Of a stretch of 64,000 bases of DNA, positions 36,501 to 48,300 are shown piece after piece. How positions within the stretch are numbered: the first letter of the stretch is position 1; every line of letters starts with the position of its first letter. Position numbers and translations under genes: made by a program. Below the pieces are notes generated by a model that did not search any database, was not told the DNA's origin, and was given only the letters and a program-made list of their open reading frames with translations. Source of the DNA: Lojkania enalia. Lineage: Eukaryota; Ascomycota; Dothideomycetes; Pleosporales. The DNA lies in NCBI GenBank assembly GCA_010094045.1, contig ML986582.1:496001-560000 (forward strand), written 5' to 3'.

Positions 36501-36520
36501 GTACAGTACAGTACAGTACA
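36501..36520. repeat. Pentanucleotide microsatellite (GTACA)4
   Basis: Four perfect tandem copies of GTACA in noncoding sequence. Confidence 0.85.
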
Positions 36521-36965
36521 ATCCACCCTCCTAAAGCACAACAACCTTACCGTAAAAAAATTCATCACCAAAACGCTGCCTAAGGGGAAAAAAAAAAAAA
36601 GCCACCAATAACGGAAAGAAGCAGCTCAAAAAACCATGCTAATTACAAAGAGATACAACCAGTTCCTCCAGGACCGGATTTGTTCGTGACAAATGAAAGC
36701 AAGAAATGCTGATTAGAGCACTGGTCCGAGCGAGGGCGGCTTCCCATTATCTAGTTGCGGAGACGTTTTTTTGCGTTCCATGTTATGTGATCATTTGGTG
36801 GTGGTCATTTGATTCCAGTCGTGTAGTTAGGATATACAAAACCGGGCCGCAGGGTCCATCGACGTGCTCCTAGGGCCATAGACGGCGTTTCTTTGGGAGA
36901 TTGCGGCGCTTAATCATTCCCCATCCGAACTGACCACGAGGCGACTCCTCCACTTTAACTGCTTC

Positions 36966-38170
36966 TTACGCCTTGCGGCTTCGGGTAACGCGTCCGTTGG
37001 GGGTAGAGGCACCTGTAGAGTTTGCATGTCCATTAGCCAAAGCATGGGCACCTTGTGATAGCCGCCTGCGCGCTTCACCAACCGTGGGGACCTTCTCATC
37101 CTTCATCTCAACTAACGCACTTGTAGCCCTACGGCGGCCCTTGGGCACCGGCTTGCTGTAGGTGGCGAAGTAGAAGGCGATGAAGAGAACGAGGTAGGAG
37201 GATAAGATGCAGATTCCGGCAATGGCAGCAAATTCCTCGCCAGCACACTTGCCAGCGTTAGGAAGCCATGGCCAGTATGTGAATGTGAAGTAGGTCCAGG
37301 AAGCGAAGTAGACAAAGCCTGCAAATGCATTAGATAGGTCCGGGATTCGTAGTGTAGACTAGGACGCACCAAGATCGAGCACAAATTGCGTGATTTGGCC
37401 GATGGTAATGTATTTCTTCCACCAGATACGGATCCCGCGAGCACTCTGGAAGTAGTACCAGTACATGACAACGTGAACCATCAGGTTCAACACAATGGGG
37501 ACCCAGGAGACGGCCGTGTTGCCGATGAGCTGCGTGTAGCACAGAAGAGCAGTCGCGCCATGGTGGTAGGTGTGGAGGAAAGCTAGGCTCGTCAGCATTG
37601 TCAATAGCATTGCAGAATTCAGTACATACTCAGGGGTTTCTTCTTCAGGAACAGGAAGCAAGTGTCGAGCAACTCGAGGAATTTGGTAAGGTAATTGAGC
37701 TAGTTCCTGTTAGCCACTGCCAGCGGGCCACCGCGCGGGGTCCGCAGACATACATAGTACAAAATAACCAGCTTGTCAGTCCAACCACCATCGTGGTTGC
37801 AAATGGCGAAGAATAGCCCATGCCTCGCAATTGTGGGAATCAGCTGCTCTAGGAACAGCACCAAGAGGACGAAGCTGATGGCCGTCAGGTAGAAATTGTG
37901 TAGCTTGAATAGGAAACTGAGCTGCCGCGCGGCTCTATCGCGCATGAGCTCTCGCCCTCCAAAAATTATAACGTAGTACGAGAGAAGCACGGCGGTACAC
38001 GCCTTCAGTGTGGAAAGCGGTGTCTGGCCGGGCACAAATCGGAAGTCTTGCGGCTTGTACCCCATCACGGCCTCGTACGCCGTCTCGAACAGGGGCCATA
38101 GCTGCAGGCCAAACGGGCGATCGAGGGTCGGCGGGCCAACCTGGACCCAGTCTGGGAGCGACATGGCCAT
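36966..38170 (-). CDS. ELO-family fatty acid elongase
   Basis: ER membrane 3-ketoacyl-CoA synthase that condenses malonyl-CoA with long-chain acyl-CoA. Four exons: 38170-37754, 37699-37630, 37582-37370 and 37318-36966, giving 350 residues. The splice-created active-site motif TFLHTYHHG places the HxxHH histidines at 166, 169 and 170. The other ELO blocks are [19 protein letters not shown] before it and [13 protein letters not shown] after it, and several hydrophobic segments span the protein. The C-terminus is basic and hydrophilic ([24 protein letters not shown]). Start chosen at MAMSLPDWV (context caccATGg); an upstream frame extends further but is basic and unlike the family. Which of the yeast-type ELO1/2/3 classes it belongs to cannot be told. 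Confidence 0.94.
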
Positions 38171-39190
38171 GGTGTTGTGTGGACGGTCAACGTTGCGGAG
38201 GCGGCGCAAGAAGGGCGTCACTGGCTTACGGAAGCGCGTCGGGAAGGCGCAGTAAAAGGGACGTCGGAACGGAGAAAGAAACAAGCGGGCAGCAGCGGCC
38301 TAAGGAGCGACGTGAACAAGTGGGAGAAGAAGGAGAAGAAGGAGAAGAAGAAGCACCGTGATGCGGCAATGGGTCTGCGCTGAGGTCAGGGCAGAGCGCT
38401 GGTTTAAGATGAGGGGGGTTGTGTTTTTTCGACGGGCCGGAAAGGGGTGCGGAAATGAACGGTCGACCTCCGCGCCTCCCGTTAGCAAACCACACAATTT
38501 GCCAGCCCGTTTCTCGCCAATTATTATTTCAGCCTCAAGAATTACCCTCCGCCTTTCAGCGGACCGAGGCAGCAGTATCCTGCGCCGCTGATTGGCCCTG
38601 CGGCCCCTATTGTGCCCAATGCGGCCCCGGTTGCGAACGCGATGCTGGCAGGGCCACGCCAAGCATCGCGGCCCCGTCTCCTGCCATCTGCGCTAATCTC
38701 ACCTGCATGTGCAGACACGGCTCTCCGGGCTTTCGGACATATCAAAGGCCGCAGCCAAGCGAATCCTTACATTCCATGTCTATTGGAGTCTGAGGAAAAA
38801 CCCAAAGGCCTGCCGTCTTCCCAAACCTGCCAATCAACCCGTCACCCATCCCCTTAGCAAGCCTGGATATGAAAAAGCAGAGCAAAACGCGCCTGACACG
38901 CCCTCCCAGGTCCATCCACTGCTCGTTTACTTTTTGGCAGCCACCCTATCAATCTGCAAGCCACACCTTCATCAAATCCGTTGCTGAAGAGGAGGTGAAA
39001 AGAGGAAGGTGCAAAACAAGTGCAATCCAAGCCCACTGGGAAGCGGGTTTGCCTTGCAATTGCTTCAATCCGCTAGAGAACACATATTGCAACCAGAGGT
39101 AGCTGGACACCATCATGAGGGTAGTATTGTTAGGAGTCGCCGTGCGTTGAGGAACAAAGAGAAAATGTATCTTGAGAACACGGACATGCA
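38171..39190. promoter_or_regulatory. Elongase promoter and RTS1 3' UTR
   Basis: About 1 kb. It includes the (GAGAAGAAG)3 tract near 38324, which is CT-rich on the elongase strand. The rest is GC-mixed noncoding sequence. Confidence 0.45.
38324..38353. repeat. (GAGAAGAAG)3 minisatellite
   Basis: Three perfect 9-bp units plus AAG. It lies 154 bases upstream of the elongase start and is a pyrimidine tract (CTTCTTCTC) on the coding strand, a common kind of fungal promoter element. Confidence 0.8.
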
Positions 39191-41922
39191 TTAGACAACT
39201 CTGGTTGCTGTTCCACCAGAGCTTGTCCTAACGGGTCCGGGGGGAGCACTGATGCCAGAATTGCTGCGAGAGAGCGAATGTGACACAGGATTGCCAGACG
39301 AGCTGGGACGACTGTTGCTGCGCGGTCGGCCGCTGGACCGCCGAGACTGTGCTTCCTCCTGAGTCGAATGGTGCCGGCGCTGCAAGAACCAACAACAAAC
39401 CAGTTAGATCATCAACCCCATCCAATGCAATTCTGAATAACAGGAAAAGACTAGAAAGTCTAGGGATAGAATTTAAAAGTACACTGATTCGGCCATAGAA
39501 AATGCTCATTCTTCAACGAGAGTTCTAAGGACTTAAGAATCAACGTACCGAAGTTTGGCTGCTCTGGCGCTCAAAATCTTTTGGCCGCCGTTCTCTTGCC
39601 ACGGTTCCATCATCCTGCAGTCGAAGCGCTTCAAGCCTTCTCTGGCTGTCCTGGCTGAGTGGATCGCTGTCGTCTAATCGCATTGGTGAGCCGACTTTGG
39701 ACGAGTTTGAGGGCGCTTTGGCATCCAATTTCCCGTTTTGTCTTGCCTCAGCTAGCTTCGAAAGTTTGTCCCAGCGATTCTGCCGGTTCTGTTGTCTCTC
39801 GGCGGCATGATTCTGCGATTCTGCGTAGTCATGCGAACAATCATCGAAGAGTTGAGGGTTAACCTCCATGAAGAGCTTCATAGCATTATACACCATGCCG
39901 TGAATTGTCCTGTTCCTTATGAGCTTTTGCGCGTACTCCTTCCTGGTTCAACTCACCTGTTCCAGTGTCCCTTAGAATTCTCGTACAGCGGCGCAAACAT
40001 GATGGGCAGGATGACCTCAACGTTGTCGCTCACAAGATTGCAGAAATACTCGTTGTTCCAGAAATAGAGAGCACGCTCCGCAACCTTATGAGCTGTTAGC
40101 GATTTTCCAAGAGAGTATGGCAAGGAGCGTCTACCTGGAAATGGGGACTCGCCACTGATTTGGCTAACTGATTGAACAAGGGCTCCTGGACCTTTGCAAA
40201 CTCTGCCGGATCCATGACCTCGAAGATGTCTTCTACTTCGTTCAAGAACATTACTTCTTTGGTGCTGTTCACCTTGGGCCAATACCTAAGAAGTCCAAGA
40301 ACCACCTAGCAGTCATTAGCTAGGCTCTGCGGTGTAACGCAGGTTACGTACCTCTTCAGTCAGTGCAGCATCCTTCTCTAAAAATTGGACTATACAATAT
40401 GCCAACTGTGGGTGGTACATGCTGAGACTTTTAACCTTGTGCAAAGGTAACAGGACCCGAGTTAGGAAGAGCTTGTGTTCCTCTTTCAGTGGCAGGGCAA
40501 AGCCGTTAATGATGGAACCGAGAATTTCGAGCAGTTCTGCGATCCCATTGAAGCGTTCTGTCTCATATACAAATTGAAAGAAGACGTTGTTTATTGACCG
40601 ACGAATGTAGGAACGCAAATTGAGGAATTTACCATAGATCCGGTGCAGTGTCGTCTTTAGGAAATCGCGCTCTCGGGGGTCTTCAGAATCAAACAATTCT
40701 AATAGCTAGATACAGTCAGCAGTTGGTACTCTAGGAAATGAGAGCGGCTTACATTGAGCACGAAACTATGGTCAATGAATGCCTTAGCAATATTGGTATT
40801 GAAGTCTTGACTTTCAATGAAGCGCAGGAAGAATTCGTAGACAACTTGGATGTGCGGCCAGGCTACTTCGAGCACTGGCTCGTCTTCTTCGGGGTCAAAT
40901 GCTTCCCCTTGGGGATTCGTAGGCGGCGGAATAGGTCGGAACAAATTCTTGCTGAACATCTCAACCACTCGGGGGTACATTTTTTCTGTTATAACTTGGC
41001 GGTTGTTTGCAACGTAGTCTAGCAGTTCGTGTAGGGCAAGGCGCTTTATCTCTTTCGACTTCATGTCGCCGCTCGCGTCATTGAAGTCGAAAATGATGTT
41101 ACATTGATCAATTTTTTGCATAAACAACTCTTCCCGTTTGTTTGGCGGTACCTCGTGGAATCCTGGAAGCTTCTCTAGCTCCCGTTGCCGCTGATCTGAC
41201 ACGTAGAAGCGGGAAGAATGCTGCCGTTTAGGTGTTCGGATTCCCTCAACAGCATCCTTGGGAGTCGTCTGGAGGCGATCGAAGATTAAGGATTTTGAGC
41301 CCGCCTTGGGTGGCAGAAGGTCGCCAGGCATTGTTTCAGCGGCGCCTGGGGGAGGAACATGCTGTACGCGGAGCTGCGTTAGTCACAACCTTTAAGAATA
41401 CACTCCGGAACAAACTTACCGGAGCGCTGGGGCTAATGATGACGCTCGGTGCCAATTGCTGACCAGCTCTATGGGGTGTACCAGGACCCGCAGCGCCAGC
41501 GTTGCCAGCAGCCCCAAAGGCTCCTGTGCCCTGCTGACCACCGAATTGTCCTCCGGGGCCCAGGGAACCGGTCGCGCCCGGTTGTCCAGGTTGCAGCGAG
41601 TTTGGAAGTGCGCTAGAGTTGTCGCCGGAAGGTAACGGCTTGTTACGAGACTCTATGAGCTGGGTTTGAGAGGACGAGGGGGTACCGTGGGCTGAGCTGG
41701 ATGGGGAGTTAGAAGCGCCGTGGGAGGGCGACGCTGTGCCGGAATTGGAGTCTTTCTTTTTGGAAGATTTGTCGTCTTTCGCTCGAGAGAGCTGTTCATG
41801 CTGAGCACGTTAGCTTGGACCGCCGCAGACTTGGGGTGGGCAGGCACTAGACGAGGCAGTGCGAGGGGGAACGGCACGGTGGGGAGGTGGGGGCTTACAA
41901 CTCTTCGCCTGAAGCCTTTCAT
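39191..41922 (-). CDS. RTS1: PP2A regulatory subunit B56 (RTS1)
   Basis: B'-type subunit that targets protein phosphatase 2A, acting in cell size, cytokinesis and chromosome cohesion in yeast. Eight exons: 41922-41899, 41800-41420, 41361-40753, 40705-40352, 40305-40135, 40084-39957, 39909-39549 and 39379-39191; about 738 residues. Exon 1 is only MKGFRRRV, a conserved fungal start. A Gly/Pro/Gln-rich disordered segment (to about residue 190) precedes the B56 helical core: [87 protein letters not shown]. The tail is Ser/Arg/Asn-rich with an [16 protein letters not shown] segment. The acceptors of exons 2 and 3 each have a nearby alternative in-frame AG (41792 and 41373 starts). Confidence 0.94.
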
Positions 41923-42760
41923 GGTTGCGGCCTGGGCAAAGACAGCACCTCGAGCGGTGCGGATGTCGCCTGGAGACGAGGAGGCACGCGGTCTGCGTGC
42001 AGGGCTGCTCAAGGATTCCGCGGGACAGCTGTAGGGAGACGATGGCGATTGGCAGCAGGCAAGGCGCACACAAGCGGGAGGTAGTTAGGGCAGCGGGCGT
42101 GGAATCAAGCACGCATTGGAGACGATGGGACGGGGCGGCGCTTCGGGGCGGGAGTCGTGGTAGTTGTTGACGCTGGAGGGTGAATGGCTGGCGAGCGCGA
42201 TGCTGGCGAGCTAGTTGTGGGGGGTCAGGAGGAGGCTGCCGTAGCCTGGCAGCCCTGCAACAGCACTACACGCGGAGAGTCAGTGGCAGAGACGGTCGGC
42301 GGTCGGAGAGCGGGGGTCGGGGATGCAATCTGGCGGAGATAGAGACGAGGGGAGACGCGGTTGTGAGGGCAATGGGGGCAATGAGGGCGGTGATGAGAGC
42401 AGCGAAGTGCAGCGAAGTCGACGTATGTAGGTAGCAGATGTTGTTAGACTGCTCGCTAACCGGAGCACGGCCCAGCGCTGCCAAGCCCCTCTCTTTCGGC
42501 GGGGTTGTGCCCATCTGGTGGTGCCGCTGCCCAGCTGATGATGGCGGCACCACCCACCGCGCGCTCGGCCCGGACGCTGCAGGCCACAGTTGTTCAGCGC
42601 CGCCGGCAGAGAGCACTTCTCTGTGAGAGACGGAGGCGACTAACCGCGGGCCTCGATCCGGACGCGTGCACGGGTGGCGCGCCATAGTGATCAGGAGGCT
42701 GCGACCTAGCGTCTTGTTTCAGCAAGAGAAACCAGACAGCCAGACCAGACCACAACCGCC
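41923..42760. promoter_or_regulatory. Divergent promoter, RTS1 / TFIIIC tau95
   Basis: 838 bases between the two start codons, unusually GC-rich for the window, with G-rich runs on the plus strand over 42150-42370. It contains the 5' UTRs of both genes. Short frames here are not convincing. Confidence 0.5.
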
Positions 42761-44852
42761 ATGGACACAGCCATGGACACGATGAATCCATCAGGACACA
42801 GCACAGCGACTGGGCCACGAGGAGACGTGCGCACTCTGCTTGTGCCACCCCGCGCGATATCTCTCGTAGAGCATCCATGCATCGTCAAGAATGTGGACAA
42901 GGGCATTGCCTCTTTGGGCGGTGAGTTCAAGCTAAGCAAAGTGGGTTAGCCCGGCACTGCAATGCAAGCTCGGAATCGAACAGTAACCAGCTAAACACAA
43001 GTGTATAGGCATTGAGATGCAGGCAAACCTCCAAGCAGCCCTCTACACAGCCCACAACTGGCGAGGACAGTGAGGATGCGGATGTGCAAGGCCCCATCTC
43101 CGTGTCTCTCCGCCCAGACGACCCTTTCGCCAAGCGGCTGGTCTCGCGTCCCGTGACGACGAACAACCTATTGCTCAAAGTCACCGTGCCAAAACGGACG
43201 GGACGAAGGAGGAAGCGCGGCTCAGATGGGCCTTTTCTGCATGAGGATTGTCACAGCACTAACCCCAGTGGAACATCGACCTCGAACAATGTCTACGCCA
43301 AAGCTTCGACTGTCTTTCAGAGCCTGAAGGACAATGTCGACAACTATCAAATTACGCCTCTTGGCATCATTGACGAAACCCATCGTTTTCGGAAACTGCC
43401 GGACATCCAATGCATCGCCTCAGGCGACAAGACATTGAGAGAAGTCAGGGACAATTTGCTGCCCCTTCGATATGACCAGATATCAAAGTTCAAGATCAAC
43501 ACAGCTGCTGGTGCTATTCCGGACAAACATATCGGGCCATCCGCTGAATTTATACAAGTTCCAGTCGCCTTTAACTATCGGTACAGACAGAACACTTTCA
43601 TCAAGTATATGGGAGAGCATGGAGCAGAAGTCAACATCGGAAAGAGGAAGTCTAGGGGGGACGGCTACTGCATTATGAAAATGACTGATGAAACGGTCCC
43701 CATAGGCCCAAAGCCACATCTTGAGCCAGAGCACACCTTGACCCCGTACTTGCAAGCTATGATTGTTAGTATTAGGAAAGAGCTCAAAGAAAGACCCATA
43801 ATCACCCGTCATATCTTGTATAACAAACTCGGCTGGGCTAAGAGGGATCGAATACGAGAGGCCATGGCTTATTGCGGCTATTTCTTCGAGACTGGGCCGT
43901 GGCGAGAAACTCTCATTGCCTGGGGCGTGGATCCACGGGCCGACCCCGTTTACCGCAAGTACCAAACAGTGTCATTTTTGTCTTTCATAAAAACTGGGAC
44001 TGGGCGGCATTTTAGATATTGGGACATGCATGTCCGCGAATTCGCTCAAAAGTCAGTGAAAGAGCTGGAGAATGAGCACCAGTTTGATGGCGTTAAGGTC
44101 TCTAAAACTGGTAATTTGTATCAATTCTGCGATATCACGGACCCTCTTTTACGTAGAATCTTGGATACTAATGATATCCGTACAAGATGTGCAGTAAGTC
44201 GCGGAAGACATACAAAAACCTTCCTTTTCAGCAAGGGAATGGCTATTGCTGACGAGAAACCCAGCCAACCTTCCAAGGATGGTACCATGTCGGTACCTGG
44301 GCCAAGGCAACGGTCATTTTGAAGGACAAAATGAACACGATACTAGGCGGCGAGAAGCCGGACGACTCAGTCTATGAACGCGTAGTCTCCTGGCCCGAAA
44401 ATTGGGATGACAAAGAAATGTATGAAACATACAAGGGCGAGGTCAAGAACAAGGAGGTTCACAAGCAGAAATTACAAGAACATACTATGATGTCTACAGT
44501 TCGAGCAGCGGCGAGAAATCCTAAATATGCATTTGAAAAAATGGAAGCTCTAGAGGCGACCAGGTCAGGCATCACCAAAGGAGTAGAACCGACGGAAGGG
44601 CCAGTAGAAGAGCTGGAGGTCCCCGAAGACATGACCGAAGAGCCGGATAACGCGGGGGTAGATGAAGCACCAGGGGTGTCCAGCGTCGAAAGCAGTGAGA
44701 ATGGAGACAATGATGAGACAGAAGACGATGACGACTCTGAAGAAGGGTGGCAGAATGACGAGGACTCCGACAGCGATGGCCCGGATGCAATCACTGCAGC
44801 GTTGAAAGATTCGGCTTCAAGAGGCCCACGTCCTTTCGGCGGGCTCTACTGA
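42761..44852 (+). CDS. TFC1: TFIIIC tau95-like subunit (RNA polymerase III factor)
   Basis: Subunit of TFIIIC that contacts the A box of tRNA genes and helps recruit TFIIIB. Three exons: 42761-42940, 43009-44193 and 44265-44852; 650 residues. The N-terminal block reads AISLVEHPCIVKNVDKGIAS then LGGEFKLSK and joins ALRCRQTSKQ; next come SVSLRPDDPFAKRL and TNNLLLKVTVPKRTGRRRKR, the tau95 dimerisation-domain signature. The middle carries the winged-helix-like domain (RPIITRHILYNKLG, IREAMAYCGYFFETGPWRE). The exon 3 junction gives RTRCAPTFQGWYHVGTWAKA, a conserved block. The C-terminus is a long acidic tail (DNDETEDDDDSEEGWQNDED), common in this subunit. Start: the first ATG of a MDTAMDTM cluster, accgccATGg. 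Confidence 0.92.
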
Positions 44853-45305
44853 GGGATGAAAAACCAACTCAATTATAGTGAATGAGCTTGCCAGATACGG
44901 ACTGTAGTACCCAATAGGTCAACGATGTATGCTTAATACTAAACTCCCCTGTTGAAAATGCCAGACACTGCTCGCCAAATTAAAGTGAAGTGAAAGCGTG
45001 CTTTCATAATACGCACTAGACTAGGTTTAATGACGCTTATAGCACGATTTTAGACATACTTAATCTAGTGCCCCGTTGGCCACGATACGAGGAATCTCGC
45101 CGAGAACGAATAAATAGTTGCAATAAACTCTTGAGGTTGTCGTAGACGACGATCGAGAGTAGCATCCAATCACATCAGGGTTTGGGTCCACCGCCACCTC
45201 TAGCCACAACCCCGCCGAAATTTATCTTTGTTAAGGAACCACTCCCCCACCATCCGGAAGTCAGTCGTCTTCGCCAGTCGCTCCTTCACGCCTGAGCCTG
45301 GAGAC
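44853..45305. promoter_or_regulatory. TFIIIC 3' UTR and ADE6 promoter
   Basis: 453 bases between two same-direction genes. The reading frame upstream of the ADE6 ATG stays open for 26 codons but has no ATG, so it is most likely leader. Confidence 0.45.
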
Positions 45306-48300
45306 ATGGCGTCTTCAGAGGATCCTTATCTTGTCCTGCCGGGCTCTCTGGCCTATTCCGATTTTCGCTTGAAGCGTCTTGCACAATCCATTGGAGCTAC
45401 CCAAGTCTCGGCCATCTGGGTCCACTTTGTCAACCCGCTGAAAGAGTTGGATGATAACGAATTGATCACTCTTAAACAATTACTACACTACGGGGAAGGC
45501 CCAAATTCCCAGGACAGATTGACTCAAACCCTTCTTGATGCTATCCACCGCAATGGCGAGCCGAGAGACACTGACACCGTTCTATTCCACATTTCGCCGC
45601 GCGCCGGCACTATATCCCCATGGAGTTCCCTGGCGTCGATGATTGCGCGAACATGCACTCTTGAAAATGCCGTCAAGCGCATCGAGCGCGGGATGGTTAT
45701 TGCAGCCACTTTCGATAAGCCTCTCGACGCTGAGACGATTCCTAACCCCGACTCCCTTTACGACCGAATGACGCAGACCCTCAGCCGACAGCCTCCTGAC
45801 CTCAACCTGATATTTGGCGAGCATGAGCCGGCCCAGGCAACAACAATTAGCTTCGAAGAGTATAGCAGCCCCCATGCTGCATTGGAGCATGCCAACCAGG
45901 AGCTGGGCCTAGCAATGGACAAGTCTGAGATTGACTATCTCGTTGAGGCATATACCCAAGAGCTGAAGCGGGGACCCGTTGATGTTGAGCTGTTCATGTT
46001 TGCTCAAGTCAATTCAGAGCATTGTAGGCACAAACAGTTCAATGCTGACTTCACTATTGATGGCATACGAAAGTCGCATTCGCTCTTTGACATGATTCGC
46101 AACACCCACCAGCGACATCCAGATCATGTTGTCAGCGCCTATAGCGACAACGCGGCCGTCCTGCAAGGAGAGCATGCGAGCTATTGGGCACCAAGCCATA
46201 TCACTGGAGAGTGGCAAGGGACAAAAGAAACGGTACACATTCTTTGCAAAGTCGAAACTCACAACCATCCAACTGCCGTATCACCCTCCCCCGGTGCTGC
46301 GACCGGTTCGGGTGGTGAGATCAGAGATGAGGGTGCCGTCGGACGCGGTTCCAAACCAAAGGCTGGCCTAGCCGGATTCACAGTTTCAGACCTCTTGATA
46401 CCCGGCTTTGAGCAGCCGTGGGAGCTACGCGATGTTGGAAAGCCAGCGCATATTGCTAGCAGCTTGGACATTATGCTGGAAGCTCCCATTGGTAGTGCTA
46501 CATTCAACAATGAATTCGGACGCCCTTGCACAACCGGCTATTTTAGAACATTGCTCACTCGCGTGTTCACCAATGAGAAGCAAACTGAAGTTCGTGGCTA
46601 CCACAAACCCATTATGATCGCCGGAGGCGTGGGGAATGTAAGACCCCAACATGCGTTGAAAAACCCTGATATCGTTCCTCCAGGCTCGTATCTCCTGGTC
46701 ATCGGTGGACCGGCAATACTCATTGGTCTCGGTGGTGGTGCGGCATCAAGTGTGCAATCAGGCGAAGGAAAGGTTGACCTTGACTTCGCAAGTGTACAGA
46801 GAGGCAACCCTGAGGTGCAAAGGCGCGCACAGGAAGTCATTGACGCATGCCGTGCTATGGGCGACAAGAATCCCATCCTGTTCATTCACGATGTTGGAGC
46901 AGGTGGCCTTTCAAACGCGTTGCCTGAATTAGTACACGACTCCGGCCTTGGTGCGGTATTCGAGCTTCGGGAAGTCGATAGTGCCGACCGGGGAATGAGC
47001 CCGTTACAGATCTGGTGCAATGAAGCCCAGGAACGTTATGTATTGGCTGTGGGGCCAGAAGACCTTGCTCTCTTCAAGCGTATCTGCAATCGGGAACGTT
47101 GTGGGTATTCAGTTGTGGGTACTACAAGGCAAGAACAGCGCTTGGTTCTTACGGACAGAGATTCAAAAGAGCAACCAACGCCCATCGATCTGCCCATGCC
47201 AGTTTTGTTTGGCAAGCCACCAAAGATGTCGCGCATTGTTGAATCGAGGAAGCTGAGATTGCCCGCATTCGATACTAGCCTCTCTATGTACCTTCCAGGC
47301 GTCTCAAAAGAGGGATTACTCCAAGAAGCTGTAGATAGGGTGCTGACCCTGCCTGCCGTGGGATCAAAGTCGTTCCTCATTACAATCGGCGATCGGACTG
47401 TGGGCGGACTTACGGTTCGCGACCAGATGGTTGGGAAGTGGCAGGTACCGGTCGCCGACGTCTCAGTAACTGCAACATCACTGTTATCGGGCGTGAGGAC
47501 GGGAGAAGCTATGGCAATGGGAGAAAAACCTTCTTTGGCTCTCATTTCCCCTGCAGCGTCTGCTCGAATGGCTGTTGCAGAATCTCTGATGAACATTGCA
47601 GCCGCGAGCCTTTTCGATAGACTATCTCGTGTTCGACTGTCCGCAAACTGGATGTCAGCAAGTAGCCATCCTGGAGAGGGTGCATCCTTGTATGAAGCTG
47701 TCGAGGCCATAGGATTGGGCCTTTGTCCTCAACTAGGTATCTCAATACCAGTCGGTAAAGACTCAATGAGTATGAAGATGAAGTGGTCGGACCCTGATAC
47801 GAAAGCTGCTAAGGAGGTTACTGCACCCATGTCATTGATCATTACGGCTTTCGCTCCTGTCGATCGGACTGATCGGACATGGACTCCTGCATTAGAACGT
47901 TTTGAAGATGTGGGTGAAACGATACTTCTCTATGTTGATCTAGCAGCCAGCAAGAAGAACTTGGGTGGATCTGCTTTGGCTCAAACCTTCGGACAAGTGG
48001 GAGATGAAGTTCCTGATGTTCATGACCCGGACATCATCAAGGACTACTTCGACGCGGTGGAGCAGCTCCACGAATCTGGTATCGTTCTAGCGTATCATGA
48101 CAAGTCTGACGGTGGACTGTTCACTACACTGGTTGAGATGATGTTCGCTGGCCGATGCGGAATGGAAATCATGTTAGATGGCATATGCCAATCTACTGAC
48201 ACCAAAGATGTCATCGAGACGCTATTCAATGAGGAGCTTGGAGCAGTCTTCCAGGTGCGGAAAAAGGACGAGATCGAGTTCAACAGTTGCTTTGCGACAT

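Larger units (their letters stand above)
34115..36965. other. Long noncoding AT-rich stretch
   Basis: 2.85 kb without a supported gene. From about 35150 to 35660 and 36190 to 36540 the plus strand is strikingly poor in G and rich in A/C/T. The longest frame (35983-36534) runs through this composition and has no domain-like content. The right end contains the elongase 3' UTR. Confidence 0.5.

Noticed and set aside
35983..36534. 183-codon frame in the noncoding block
   Set aside because: Composition follows the local G-poor, C/A-rich bias (Pro/Thr/Asn-rich). There is no domain, and it has no supporting promoter or intron signals.
45228..45305. 26-codon upstream extension of ADE6
   Set aside because: The frame is open but begins at TTG, not ATG. 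The ATG at 45306 gives a family-like start.
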